Assembly (NCBI GenBank): GCA_009667805.1
Contig: CM019066.1
Coordinates: 3,224,001-3,288,000 of the forward strand
Direction: 5' to 3'
DNA length: 64,000 nt
Origin: Leptobrachium leishanense
Lineage: Eukaryota > Chordata > Amphibia > Anura > Megophryidae
Shown: one piece after another, positions 1 through 10,390 of the stretch
Position numbering within the stretch: position 1 is the stretch's first letter
Layout of the letters: every line of letters starts with the position of its first letter
The notes under the pieces: generated by a model
The model's input: the letters and a program-made list of their open reading frames with translations, nothing else
Told to the model about the DNA's origin: nothing
The model's database searches: none
Program-made: the position numbers and the translations under genes

Positions 1-169
1 CTGGAGACCATAGGACTCCATGGAGGATGCGCTGCTGGTCAGCGAGATCTCGCAGCGGAGTGATAGCGGAGGGAGACTGGGGACTGTTTGCAAAGATGCA
101 AAGGGGATAGAGAGCGGGGGGCACTCACATCCATTTCTCACCTCTTTTAAATGCTAAAGAGGTCTGGAT

Positions 170-1046
170 TAGGGATGGGCTGCTGGTTCGAATCGGTTCA
201 AAGTTCAATTCGAACATCGGCTGTTCGAAAAGTCGCGAACTTCGAACTTTTTGGGACGTTCGCGGAAAGCTCGAGGAAGAAAAAAATTCGAGAAACAAAT
301 TCCAAAAAATGCTTAAAAGATCCCAAGAAATCTAAAAATAAAGAGACTCTTTACTGCAGAATATAATAATAAACTGTTTATTAACATTGAAGCCTATGGG
401 ATTCATAAACATTTCCCACACCTTATTAACATTTACCACTCCTTGTTGGTCAAACATTCCCCACTCCTTTGTTGGTCAAACATTTGCCACTCCTTGTTGG
501 TCAAACATTTTCCACTCCATTGTTGGTCAAACATTTCCCACTCCTTTGTTGGTCAAACATTTCCCACTCCTTGTCGGTCAAACATTTCCCACTCCTTGTT
601 GGTCAAACATTTCCCATTCATTGTTCATCAAACATTTCCCACTCAATGTTGGTCAAACATTTCCCACTCATTGTTGGTCAAACATTTTCCATGGCTTCAA
701 ATCACATTTAAACATGAGCGAAAGCGGTAAGCATGAGCGAAAGCGGTAAAAATGAGCTTAGCGCACAGCGGTAAAATGTCTCAGCACTCAGCAGTGAAAG
801 GGTTAAAAACCTTTTTTTTTTCTTCTTTCATTGTTTCCTGTCCCCCAGGGCAGTACCCGGACCCCCATACACCTTTTATGGCCAATATCTTGCATATATG
901 CCCTCTTGGAGGGGACCTTAATTTTCGAACGGTCAGGGCCCATTGACTTGCATGGTGTTCGAATTGTGTACGAGTTCGCAGTCAAACTTTTTCGGGTATT
1001 CGAGTTCGAATGCGAACCGAACACAGGGGTGTTCGGCCCATCACTA
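170..1046. mobile_element. hAT-type MITE (TAGGGATG family), copy 1
   Basis: The ends are TAGGGATGGGC and GCCCATCACTA, imperfect inverted repeats. An 8-bp direct repeat GTCTGGAT (162-169 and 1047-1054) flanks them exactly, which is the hAT target-duplication length. The interior is rich in TTCGAA-like words near both ends. It carries a minisatellite (about 430-686) and, at about 693-806, a stretch resembling the end of the piggyBac-like element at 52291-53314. There is no transposase. The 6.9-kb hAT at 39559-46476 has the same terminus and is the likely source of mobilising enzyme. Confidence 0.85.
430..686. repeat. 25-26-bp minisatellite inside the hAT MITE
   Basis: About ten tandem units of the type CATTTCCCACTCCTTGTTGG plus TCAAA, 25 or 26 bp each, with few substitutions. 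The second copy of this MITE (2128-2786) has only three units at about 2390-2475, so the array length differs between copies. Several overlapping frames stay open through it only because of the repetition. I do not regard them as genes. Confidence 0.9.
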
Positions 1047-1054
1047 GTCTGGAT

Positions 1055-1878
1055 GAGTACATGCTCTGTTTAAATACCATTTTTAACACATAGCTGTACT
1101 CTGGGTCCTCCAGCCTCATATCCATGTGTATTAAAAACAATTCATGGCACTGAGAGAAGCTGATTTTAGAAAACACCAAAGATGGGAAAGTATTATACAC
1201 AAAGCACATTTATAGCCAATACAATCCAGATGGGAGCACGTTTAACTGATTTGACTCCATGGAAGATTTATTCCTGCCGGGAAAATTAGTTCTGTTTCTT
1301 TACTCACATAAGGTACGTATTAAAGAAATACAAAAGGTGAAAAGTCCAAGACAGAAACACTGATGATAGTTATATGAAGAGCGAAGTGATGTCATAGGTG
1401 ATGTCGTCATACATCAGAAGGCCCTGTAGTTATTTGTAACGAGATAAAAACAAAATCACGTTGTTGAATCTTTTGCGACTCGTCCGCAGCCTCGCGCAGT
1501 AATCTCTTTACCATAAGTATTGCTGGTTTTAGATGAGGATTGCACTGCCTCCTGGTCATATACAAAAGGAACCGAAATCCAGGATAGAGACTGCTGACAG
1601 GGCTAAAGCATAAATAATAATCGTCAGCTATCATAAAAATAATAATGGCGGTTTAGGAAAGGGGAAGCTTTAAAGTCCTGATTTCCATGAACACGTATTG
1701 CATGTCGCTCAGGGCACTGCAGCTGCGAAGAGTTTGAAGAACTTTACCAGTTTGGGGTTTTAAATCGAATAATAGAAATATGTTGAAAGAATAGCAGTGC
1801 AGCTTGAGGTTGTGTCTTAAATCGCTTTTACATAGAAGCAAGGTTTACTTGATATATTTAGCACACTCTGTACATAAA
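1055..1878. other. Unassigned stretch
   Basis: No repeat family, terminal repeat or coding segment recognised. Short open frames on the minus strand (982-1209, 1407-1634, 1653-1841) have no recognisable motif. Confidence 0.5.
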
Positions 1879-2127
1879 GGGTTATTCAATAACAGCTGAA
1901 CTTGCCAAATTGCACCCAACGGCGAATTTCGTGGCAGTTCGGCTATTCAGAAATACAATGCAGTTTGCCTCAGATTCGCTGCAATTCGGCGATCTTCTGC
2001 AGCAGTGAAATTATCCCATAGTGAAGTAATGGTTAATCTATGCAGAGAACGCCGTGCTTTACCGGATATGTTTGGAGAAATTCCCAGATTTTTGGTGGTT
2101 CAGTTCGACAGGTTTAACGCTGGTGTC

Positions 2128-2786
2128 AGGGATGGGCTGCCGGTTCGAATCGGTTCGAAGTTCCATTCGAACATCGGCCATTCGAAAGTTCGCGAACATT
2201 TCGGGACGTTCGCGGAAAGTTCGAGGAAATTTTTTTTTTTTTAAAAAAAAGATCCAAAAGATGCTTAAAAGATCCTAAAAAAAATCTAAGCTCAGAGACT
2301 TTTTAACTGCAGAATATAATAATAATAAACAGTTCATTAGATATTAAATTAAAATGGGAATATTTCCAATTGAAGCCTATGGGATTCATAAACATTTCCC
2401 ACTCCTTGTTGGTCAAACATTTCCCACTTCTTGTTGGTCAAACATTTCCCACTCATTGTTGGTCAAACATTTCCCATGGCTTCAAATCGCATTTAAACAT
2501 GAGCAAAAGCGGTAAAAATTAGCTCAGCGCACAGCGGTGAAATGGCTCAGCACTCAGCAGTGAAAGTGTTAAAAAAATTTTTTAAAAAAAATTCTTTTTT
2601 TCATTGTTTCCTGTCTCCCATACACCTTTTGTTCCAATATCTTGCATATATGCTCTCTTGGAGGGGACCTTAATTTTCAAACGTTCGAGCCCCATTGACT
2701 TGCATGGTGTTCGAATTGTGCTTGAGTTCGCTGTCGAACTTTTTCGGGTGTTCGAGTTCGAATGCGGGGTGTTCGGCCCATCACTA
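2128..2786. mobile_element. hAT-type MITE (TAGGGATG family), copy 2
   Basis: Same ends and interior as the copy at 170-1046, with only three minisatellite units. It sits in the left end of the type C MITE. The right flank GTATCAGA and left flank GTGTCAG fit an 8-bp duplication with one substitution, plus a few bases lost at the left junction. Confidence 0.75.
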
Positions 2787-2994
2787 GTATCAGACAAGCG
2801 TTTTTAAGATTAAACACACAGTAGACAAACAAATCCGTTTAAAACCAATGAAAGTGAAAATACAAATTTTCTGGCAACAGGTGGATATCTTTAGATCATT
2901 TTAAAGGGACTCTTTTGTTTAGTCATTTAAAGGTCCACATTGGGATATAAAGACGTGTAGCCACTACATTATTTAGAAAAGAGACGGCTACCAA

Positions 2995-3809
2995 TAGCCT
3001 CCTGGATTGGAGAAGTTTCCATCCCCTCCCCCTGAAACGTGGGATACCGAGAGGATAATAAATTTGATTATGTAGAACATGCTCTTCCCTTGAGGAGTTT
3101 AAATTAAAAGCCACCGACCTGAGAGAAATGTTTAAGCAAAAAGGTTATCCTAACCGTTGTCTGAAAAAAGCATATCAAAATGCATTGATGATTGATCGGA
3201 ACCTTGCACTTCAAGACAGAAGTTCTAATGCTGAGAAATGTATCAGAATGATTGGCAATTTTGACACCGGATGGACGTTGCCCTAATATCGGCGACCATG
3301 TTACACACAGCCATTTTTCCACCTTAAAATCTGCAAATCACAATTGGCTGCCTAAACCAATTTTTGGCACTTACAAATGTGGCAAATGTAAGGGTTGCAA
3401 GTATATACTTAAAGAATCGAAAGAATTCTCAAATGTAGCTAACACTGTAACTTATACAGTAAAATAATTTGCTAATTGTAACACAGCAGGAGTGGTCTAT
3501 ATGCTTTTATGTGGCTGTGGAAGCAAATATATCGGCAAGACTATACACCCCCTAAAAGTGAGAATTCTGGAACACGTGCGTTCCGTTAGGTACCCACGAG
3601 ACACCCCGATCACTAGACATCTTCGCCACCTACATCAAAATAGTGCTGAAAATCTAAGAATTATGGCAATTGAGCATGTTCGTATGGGACAACGTGGGGG
3701 CGATTTGGATAGGAAATTACGTCAAAGAGAGGCCTATTGGATTTATCAATTGGGAACGAGATATCCGGGAGGCCTGAATGAAGGCTTTACCTTCTCTCCC
3801 TTTATATGA
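2995..3809 (+). pseudogene. PLE reverse transcriptase C-terminus plus GIY-YIG endonuclease, broken
   Basis: In PLEs this protein copies RNA at a nick made by its own GIY-YIG endonuclease. Three collinear pieces are visible. From about 2995 there is a thumb-like stretch (SFHPLPLKRGIPRG, then FKLKATDLREMFKQKGYPNR) with stops at about 3051-3065. After a frameshift near 3250, the linker at 3252-3467 carries a Cys cluster, CGKCKGCK, typical of the PLE zinc-binding linker. An in-frame TAA (3465-3467) separates this from 3492-3809, which has VYMLLCGCGSKYIGKT (the GIY-YIG core), a following Arg (KVRILEH), and a C-terminal REAYWIYQLGT with the metal-binding Glu candidate. The catalytic RT palm is absent, so the copy is dead. 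Confidence 0.85.
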
Positions 3810-4712
3810 TTTTCGCTGTACTACATTATTGATGTTATCCTAATACACATTTATTATTTCTATTTTGTTTTCTGTATTTTGTGTGTTGGTTCGCCCTTTT
3901 TTGAGATCATTAATTTAATCCCTTCTTAATATAAGATGTCATCTCATTATAAGGGCTTCATAGGGTTTTTCCTCCCTAGGTGCTTGTAAATTCCAACATC
4001 TGAGTATCTCTTGATAAGGCTAGCTCCATTTGATTTTTTTCTATAAGAAATCAAGAGTATCCTTAAAAGAAGAGTTAGATATTATCTTATATTTCTCTTT
4101 GAAAGTACCCTTCCCTATATATATCTAGGAGATGGTCAATGCTTGTCCGAAACGATTGATAGTTCACTGTTCACAATGCAGTTCTCTGTTCAATTGAACG
4201 TATAATTATTGTCTTTGAGCGACTGGGATGGGAATTCGCCTTCTTCGAGCTTTTTATTTCCGTTCTCACTTTAAGGATTTTGGAGTGCTATACAATCGAG
4301 TCTCCTATACATTTATTCACCCTTGAGACCATTAGAGAATGACCGGAAACTCCGGCAATCGGAAATGACGCCGATGTGTTATGCCGGAAGCTTAATAAGA
4401 AACATCTGGTTATCGCTCTTTAGATATTCTATGAGAACGGGCCCCGGTGTGAATTAATTTGCTAATGATGGGGGAACGCTGCACCACTCGGGTTTGGGGA
4501 AGATGTGGTTCTAATTTGGCGTCCGATCTGTGGATGGTTCGCCTTTTTGATACTCGAGGCAATTTTTTTGGCTGACCGGAAGCAACTGTATAACCGGAAG
4601 TGACGGTTCTAACGTCATGCCGGAAATCCGGCAATACATGTGCCAATTGAACGCACCTGTGAGCTCTTCTTTGGTGAGACTACTTAAACGGGGACCACAC
4701 ACTTAGTAAGAT

Positions 4713-4757
4713 CACTCCTGATGAAGTCGTTCTGAGTAACGACGAAACGCGTTGGAT
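4713..4757 (+). ncRNA. Hammerhead-like ribozyme motif in PLE1
   Basis: CTGATGA (4718-4724), one extra A, a perfect 6-bp stem II (GTCGTT / AACGAC, loop 4732-4737), then GAA and ACGCGT with a GTT cleavage triplet. Stem III is the self-complementary hexamer ACGCGT. Stem I is weak (CACTC / GGATG has a G-U pair and a mismatch), so activity as a monomer is doubtful. Hammerhead motifs are established features of Penelope-like elements. Confidence 0.7.
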
Positions 4758-5687
4758 GTTTTTCTACTTTTTAAACTGTTTTGTCCATATGTCTTGGCTT
4801 CTGGCAATTAAGTGATGGAAATTATATTTGGTCATATACATCTGGTTTGACTTTGGCTTGATGGGCCGATTTGGTGCCCTATGATTTCTTCCTGAATTTG
4901 CCTATTAACCTCTTAATGAATGAATGTGCTTGCTTACTTTAAAAGCTACCACACTAACACTCTGTGACTAACTTTGGTCCTCCCATGTGTTGTGAAATAA
5001 CCTTGGGAAAGTAAGGAGGCGAATTTGCTTGAAAACCTCTATGATTCCATTTGGTGTCAATCTAATTAATGTGTGCATTGCATTTAAATCTTGAAATAGA
5101 CACCTGTGAACCTTTCGAGGGAATCATATGCCAATCTATATATCTTTATATCCCAATGTGGACCTTTAAATGACTAAACAAAAGAGTCCCTTTAAAATGA
5201 TCTAAAGATATCCACCTGTTGCCAGAAAATTTGTATTTTCACTTTCATTGGTTTTAAACGGATTTGTTTGTCTACTGTGTGTTTAATTTTGAAAAAAATT
5301 TTATCTAGATTTTGAAAATATTTCTATACCATTAGGGTTACCCCCTCTGTATAATACTCCACCTTCTTTTCTTTTCAAGCGTTTTTAAGAGCAGGATGAA
5401 CGTCCGTGAGAATGGATGTTCCTTATACTCTGACGTCCGTCTGGCCACCTCGCTGAGTGCAGTTAGTGCACTCAGCACTGTAAGGCTCGATCCTCCTATG
5501 GAATATCGCACTTTGTAGGCCTGTCAAACGAGCGTCGCAGCGCTTCGACGGGGAGGCTTTCAGCACAACAGCAGTCGCGTGTGCAATTAGTGCGCGTGCT
5601 GCAGTGTGTGGCCGGCCCCGTTGAAGCGTCACAACGCTGCGACGGACACCAGGAGGCACATCAGTACAGGCACACATAGTGTGGTCT

Positions 5688-6244
5688 ACAAAAGAAAACA
5701 TGTGAACACCCCTGTGGTTAATAAAATAACTTTGTACGTATCTGCGTCCTCCAAGGCAACGCACTGTCCCCTCAGTGCTTACAGGACAAATGTGGAAAAA
5801 AGTAGGAGCAGTGTCTGCAAAATAAATCACATATACATAGTGCAGACCGCAGATAAATGTATACAATTAATATAGCCCCGCTGGAATCTCACTCACAGAA
5901 TAAACAAATGGTATAGGCATATAGCAGGTTCTTGTTGGTTTTAAAATACCAGAAAGAGCCTGGGTCTGAATCTGTAAAGCTCCCCTAGTCCTGGACTTAC
6001 CTGTTGGCAAGTTTCTTTGGAAGATGGTACTGATGGTGTTCCTTGTTTCTGGATTCCAGGAGGTGATCAACTCCAATTCCATCCAGGAGGGGTAACAAGA
6101 ACCTGCTATATGCCTATACTATTTGTTTATTCTGTGAGTGAGAGTCCAGCGGGGCTATATTAATTGTATACATTTATCTGCGGTCTGCAATATGTATATG
6201 TGATTTATTTTGCAGACACTGCTCCTACTTTTTTCCACATTTTT
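5688..6244 (-). mobile_element. Penelope-like element fragment (PLE2), hairpin form
   Basis: Flanked by the 15-bp direct repeat CACATAGTGTGGTCT (5673-5687 and 6245-6259) inside the type C MITE. Arms of about 145 bp (about 5792-5937 and 6096-6240) are inverted copies around a 160-bp loop. A 104-bp extension exists only at the left end, starting ACAAAAGAA, the complement of the TTCTTTTGT that ends PLE3. No coding sequence or complete hammerhead motif was found. The PLE assignment rests on layout and terminus. Confidence 0.65.
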
Positions 6245-6763
6245 CACATAGTGTGGTCTTCTGACACCAGCCTTAACAGGCGAATCCCATAGGAGTCAAT
6301 GGAAATATTGTTTTTACTATTTTTTTTTATGCAACCGTTTATGCTTTTCAGTTTCAGCAAAAAGCTTTATTTATTTAGAATTCTTTAGGTATTTATCTGG
6401 ATTTTTTTTAGGCAAAACTTTTGCTTCCCATTTTTTTTATGGCATTTTTTTTATTTTGTAGCAGACTGTTGATTATTTTTTATAGGACTTTTTTTATTTT
6501 TATGGTTTTAAACACCTTTTTTTAAAAAACAAATAGCAGCTTTTTTTTGCCCCCCAGTTCTGCGGCATTCAGCGGATCATCGGCTGTCTTCAGCGGCGTT
6601 CAGCTGTCTGTTCGGCGGTCGGCAGCTCCTGTTTGTTTCACTTCGGGGGCCCTGCGGTGAATACTGAATTCACCGTAGGGTTGGTGAACTTGAATCGCCG
6701 AATTGGTCTGAAGTGCGCTGAACCAAAGAGCACCAAAATTTCACTGAATCTGTGATTAACCCC

Positions 6764-7361
6764 TACTGTGTCCATAGTTAATTACATCTTTTTTCCATGT
6801 TGTACTTGGTGGATACAGATATCTTCTACTGCATGGGTCAGTAACCATGTCCCTCCAGATGCATTGGAATGACATTTCACCTAATGCTCATCCAATCTAA
6901 TGAGCACATGAGCATCATGGGACAAGACGTTTCAAAACATCTGGGCGTGCTACTGTCTACTATTCAAATAGTTGATCCCTTGCATTGGTGGTAATCAATG
7001 TGAAACAAAGACAGAAGGTATGTTCCAGTGTTTATAGGAAGGGTTGGTAAGGAGATACATCCTTCACCAAACCTTCATGCCTTTGTCACAGATACCTTTC
7101 CTACACAATAGGGTTGTAGAATATGCAGTAGACTTCGGCTTTCCAAAGACGCAATATCCAGCAATGGCAGGGGACTAGATGCAAACAAGAGTGTACGACG
7201 CTGTACACTGGAGCCACTGCTATTCTGTAAAAGGAGTAAGCATCTGCTATTCTCCATTTATCTTTGTTCCACCATTGTTTGCAACGTCGGTGAATATATT
7301 TTGACACTTATAAAGTGATGATCTTCATTGAAGTCCACTAAAACACCAGCGGAAACTACAG
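6764..7361. other. Unassigned stretch
   Basis: No repeat end, TIR or coding motif recognised. Ordinary mixed composition. Confidence 0.5.
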
Positions 7362-7488
7362 TTACATAGTTACATAGTTACATAGTTATATAGGCTGAAA
7401 AAAGACATGCGTCCATCGGGTTCAGCCTCTCCCACATAACCTACTGCTGTTGATCCAAAAGAAGGCAAAAAACCCAGTCTGAAATATG

Positions 7489-8572
7489 TGTAGCACTGTG
7501 GTAAAAATCTTGCTGTGGCAGTACCTATTTTTGGCCACAAGATGGAGACTATCGCGATCAGAGATACTGGACATTGGGACTACAATGCCCGGCATGCTTT
7601 GCAAGAAGACAGGAAGTGGGTGGGGACTGGACACTTACATCCTCTGCCTCGTGGAGAAAGTTCCAGAGCGCGCCAGGGAAGCAGAGAAAGCAGATGCACC
7701 GAGGAGATCGCGGGAGAATCTAGGCCCAAAGCCCGAGGGTGACCTGTTGTTCCGGTTTTGGGGTCACCTAGCCTGAGGAGAAGGAGACTCGCCCAGCGCC
7801 CAGACACTGCTGCAGACCGGCGGAATCGAGCGGAGAGCAGGCGGTGAGCTGGACAAGCGGCGTAAAGCTAGACAACGGATCCGGCCGCTAGTATCCCCAG
7901 TCAAAATCCGGAGGAGAGACGTCCTGGGTCAGCGGAGCCTAAAGAAATCATCGGATGGGTGAGAGGCCTCCAAGGCTGTTGTATGATTAAAGGACGCTCT
8001 GCTGTTTTCTCTTTCAAGTCCACAGGGCCCCAACTGACTAGTCGAAGACCTTTCTTTATTAAACTCACTGGCCAGTTGAACAGTACCCGGGTACCACACA
8101 CACACACAGATACACTTTTCACATTCTGGGATTTAACCTGTGCAGGACTCATTTCCTTCTACGAATCGGAACAAGGGGTTAAAAGATAAATATACGTTCC
8201 GAATATATTTTTCCTCTTTTTCCGCTGCGCGTTTACCGTAATACGAAGGGATTGTATGTTTGGTTTTTTTGCTACGTGTCCCCTTTTCTGAACTATCGGG
8301 AAATTGCATTGCTTTTATGTTCGGTTGAGAATATTTTATTTTCCGAAATACGAAGCCTCGTGTTTAGTTTCTTTTCCGCTACGCGTTTTACCGTGATACG
8401 AAAATACTGTAATAATACTTGTGAATACCGTACTTCAACATCTGCTCAAATATTTTAGTAAACTATATAAATGATAAAAACTCACAACTGTCTTGGAGTA
8501 TATTTATTCCCTAGTGCGGGGAGACTGACCCGTGGTTCATTTTCAGCGGCTCCTTCGGGAGTGAGCGCTACA
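7489..8572 (+). mobile_element. Solo LTR inserted in the CR1 LINE
   Basis: Begins TGTAGC and ends GCTACA, so it has the TG...CA ends of LTRs and a 6-bp terminal inverted repeat. The 4-bp direct repeat TATG (7485-7488 and 8573-8576) flanks it, and removing it restores the LINE 3' UTR. No primer-binding site, polypurine tract or second LTR is adjacent, so it is best read as a solo LTR left by recombination. Four-base duplications occur in Gypsy-type elements and some retroviruses; which applies cannot be told from this. Strand is a guess from the downstream-like composition near 8480-8572. Confidence 0.75.
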
Positions 8573-8658
8573 TATGCAACATACTGGGAAAAAATTCCTT
8601 CGTGACCCCAGAATGGCAGTCAGATTTCTCCTTGGATCAAGAAGCTTTTACCCACTTA

Positions 8659-9400
8659 TTAAATATTATAACCCTTAATATTCTGTGTCTGCAGGAAGTC
8701 ATCCAGTCGTTTTTTAAAAGTCTGTACAGACTCTGACCCAACCACCTCAACAGGCAGAGAATTCCACAGCTTTATTGTTCTCACCGTAAAATAACCCTTC
8801 CTATGCTTTAAGCTAAATTTTCTTTCTTCCAGTCTAAATGGATGACCCCTTGTCCTATGTATAGTCCTGTTAATGAATAGGTTTCCAGACAATGGTTGAT
8901 AATGGCCCCGTATATATTTATATAAGGTTATCAGATCCCCTCTAAGGCGCCGTTTCTCTAAACTAAACAGGTTTAAGCTTGTTAGTCTTTCCTCATAACT
9001 TAACCCTTCCATTCCCCTTATTAATTTAGTTGCCCATCTCTGCACTTTTTCTAACGCTATAATATCCTTTTTTAAGACAGGTGCCCAAAATTGCACGGCA
9101 TATTCAAGGTGCGGCCTGACCATTGATTTATACAGAGGCAAAATTATGTTTTCATCCCGAGAGTGAACTCCCCTTTTAATGCATGCCAATACTTTGCTGG
9201 CCTTGGCGGTTGCTGTTTGACATTGCACATTGTTACTTAGTTTGAAGTCTATGATTATTCCCAAATCCTTCTCCTGCTTGGATTTCCCTAACTCCGTACC
9301 ATTTAGGGTATAAATTACTTGTGTGTTCTTCACTCCAAAGTGCATAACTTTGCATTTATCTACATTAAATTTCATCTGCCATTTAAGTGCCCAGTCCCCC
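8659..9400 (-). pseudogene. CR1 LINE reverse transcriptase, C-terminal fragment
   Basis: About 245 residues of the post-catalytic part of a CR1-type RT are open on the minus strand: WQMKFNVDKCKVMHFG, KDLGIIID, PLYKSMVRPHLEYAVQFWAP, EKVQRWATKLI, LEKRRLRGDLITLYKY and LWNSLPVEVV, in the family order. The catalytic YADD/FADD region is upstream and missing through 5' truncation. Up to about 20 N-terminal residues of the open frame (beyond 9400) come from the inverted 5' segment and are not native. Without the palm it cannot act. Confidence 0.9.
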
Positions 9401-9666
9401 AATTTATCTAAATCGGGGGACTGGGCACTTAAATGGCAGATGAGATTTAATCTAGATAAATGCAAAGTTATGTGAAGTCTACTCTGAACGCAAATAAAAA
9501 CCAGTGAAAAATAAGATGAAAACTACATCTATGATGGACCTTCCCCTAAATTGTTTCACCACATATGATTAACTGTAGTACAAATCCTCCAAAGCAACCC
9601 CTCAGATAGTGCTGGAAAACAAATTCCATGATGCTCTGGCCATCTATTGCATTCAAAAGTCTATGG

Positions 9667-9847
9667 CAGTGTTTCCCAAACCTGTCCTCGGGACCCTCTA
9701 CCAGGCCAGATTTTGCAGATCACCTTCAGGAAATGCAGACTGAATCCTGCAATCACTGAGCAGCAAATCATATCACCTGTGCTGTGCTTCACATATCTGG
9801 AAGAAATGGCGAGGCAGAGGGTCCTGAGGATGGGTTTGGAAACACTG
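9667..9847. mobile_element. 181-bp hAT MITE (CAGTGTTTCCCAAACC family), copy 1
   Basis: TIR CAGTGTTTCCCAAACC / GGTTTGGAAACACTG, with the 8-bp duplication GTCTATGG at 9659-9666 and 9848-9855. Four other copies occur in this window; the two other uninterrupted good copies are also 181 bp. Confidence 0.9.
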
Positions 9848-9855
9848 GTCTATGG

Positions 9856-10255
9856 GAACTGTAGGAAGTCAACATCTTCTGGGGAGGCCAGAGTTTGACA
9901 CACCTGCCCTATTGTGCCATTTGCATTCGATCCAATGTTAATTGCTGTGGACTCAATAGGAAGGAGTTACAAGATACCAAGTCCTTTAAGCTTTAGATAA
10001 AAATATAAGTGCATGGATAAAATAGTCACAAACACACACACACACACAAACCGGAGTTTGACTGATTTATAATAATTAATAATAATAATAAAAAAATAAA
10101 AATCACAAAACATCCAAATCAACTCTGGATGTGATTAAACGTATTGTATACATTGTTATTCTCTGGATCTTAAGTCATCGCCTTGAGGTTACTTTTGTGA
10201 AAAGTACAGAAAATGAGTGAACAAAATAGACAAATCAGTCAAAGAGCTTTGCCCC
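9856..10255. other. Unassigned stretch with short simple repeats
   Basis: Contains a short (CA)n tract at about 10030-10048 and an AT-rich (AAT)n-like patch at 10074-10105. Nothing else recognised. Confidence 0.5.
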
Positions 10256-10390
10256 TTAAAGGGACACTACCACCAAAATGAAATTATTTATTTGGTTTAT
10301 TTCATGTTGCTGATATTATATGTGTGCTTTGATTTTCTCTTATATTTTTAGTTATGAAAATATTTTATTCTGTGTTTCTGGTTGCATCCA
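10256..10390 (+). repeat. TTAAAGGGACACTACCACCAAAA repeat, copy 1
   Basis: The 5' part matches 63916-64000 (AAAGGG-C-ACTACCACCAAAA, then 'atgttgctgatat'). No other end is visible here, so the family cannot be classified. Confidence 0.55.

Larger units (their letters stand above)
2810..5375 (+). mobile_element. Penelope-like retroelement (PLE1) with inverted arms
   Basis: The insertion is bounded by a 15-bp direct repeat CAAGCGTTTTTAAGA (2795-2809 and 5376-5390). It contains a decayed coding end (RT thumb, linker and GIY-YIG endonuclease), a hammerhead-like motif at 4713-4757, and 144-bp inverted arms at 2810-2953 and 5143-5286. Past the right arm is an 89-bp extension (5287-5375) ending ...CTTCTTTTCTTTT that is absent on the left. 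Inverted or direct pseudo-LTRs, 5' truncation and variable target duplications are typical of Penelope elements. Most of the RT is missing. Confidence 0.85.
2118..6272. mobile_element. Harbinger-like MITE, type C, split by three insertions
   Basis: The right end (CTGACACCAGCC at 6261-6272, then TTA) is the inverted complement of the left end (GCTGGTGTCAG at 2119-2129). Internal pieces at 2787-2809, 5376-5687 and 6245-6272 align with the uninterrupted type C copy at 61239-61497, including the GGCCGGCCCCGT core. A hAT MITE, a 2.6-kb PLE and a 0.56-kb PLE have been inserted, and each junction shows a target duplication. Confidence 0.75.
1879..6763. mobile_element. X-family non-autonomous element, copy 1, interrupted
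   Basis: The left part (1879-2117) starts GGGTTATTC and contains the family's signature around 'atagtgaagtaatggttaat'. The right part (about 6276-6763) resumes with the 'ggcgaatcccatagg' segment, the T-rich middle and the 'gcggcattcagcgg' region, and ends ...ATTAACCC. The 4.2 kb in between is a Harbinger-like MITE with three further insertions. Joined, the two parts give about 0.7 kb, against 891 bp for the uninterrupted copy at 15874-16764. Confidence 0.7.
7362..9472 (-). mobile_element. CR1-type LINE, 5'-truncated, split by a solo LTR
   Basis: Read on the minus strand, the C-terminal half of a reverse transcriptase (9400 to 8659) is followed by the 3' untranslated region (8658-8573, then 7488-7362). 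It ends in octamer repeats of the AACTATGT type at 7362-7391. Short 3' direct repeats are a hallmark of CR1-like LINEs. A 1,084-bp LTR interrupts it at 7489-8572. At the 5' end, 58 bp are repeated in inverted orientation (9415-9472 against 9343-9400). Confidence 0.85.

Noticed and set aside
430..686. Evenly spaced repeats resembling a CRISPR array
   Set aside because: Units are directly adjacent with no unique spacers, and the setting is eukaryotic.
387..749. Open frames of 80-120 codons with repeating CWSN and VKHFP motifs
   Set aside because: They exist in all three plus frames over a 25-26-bp minisatellite inside a MITE; a by-product of the repeat.
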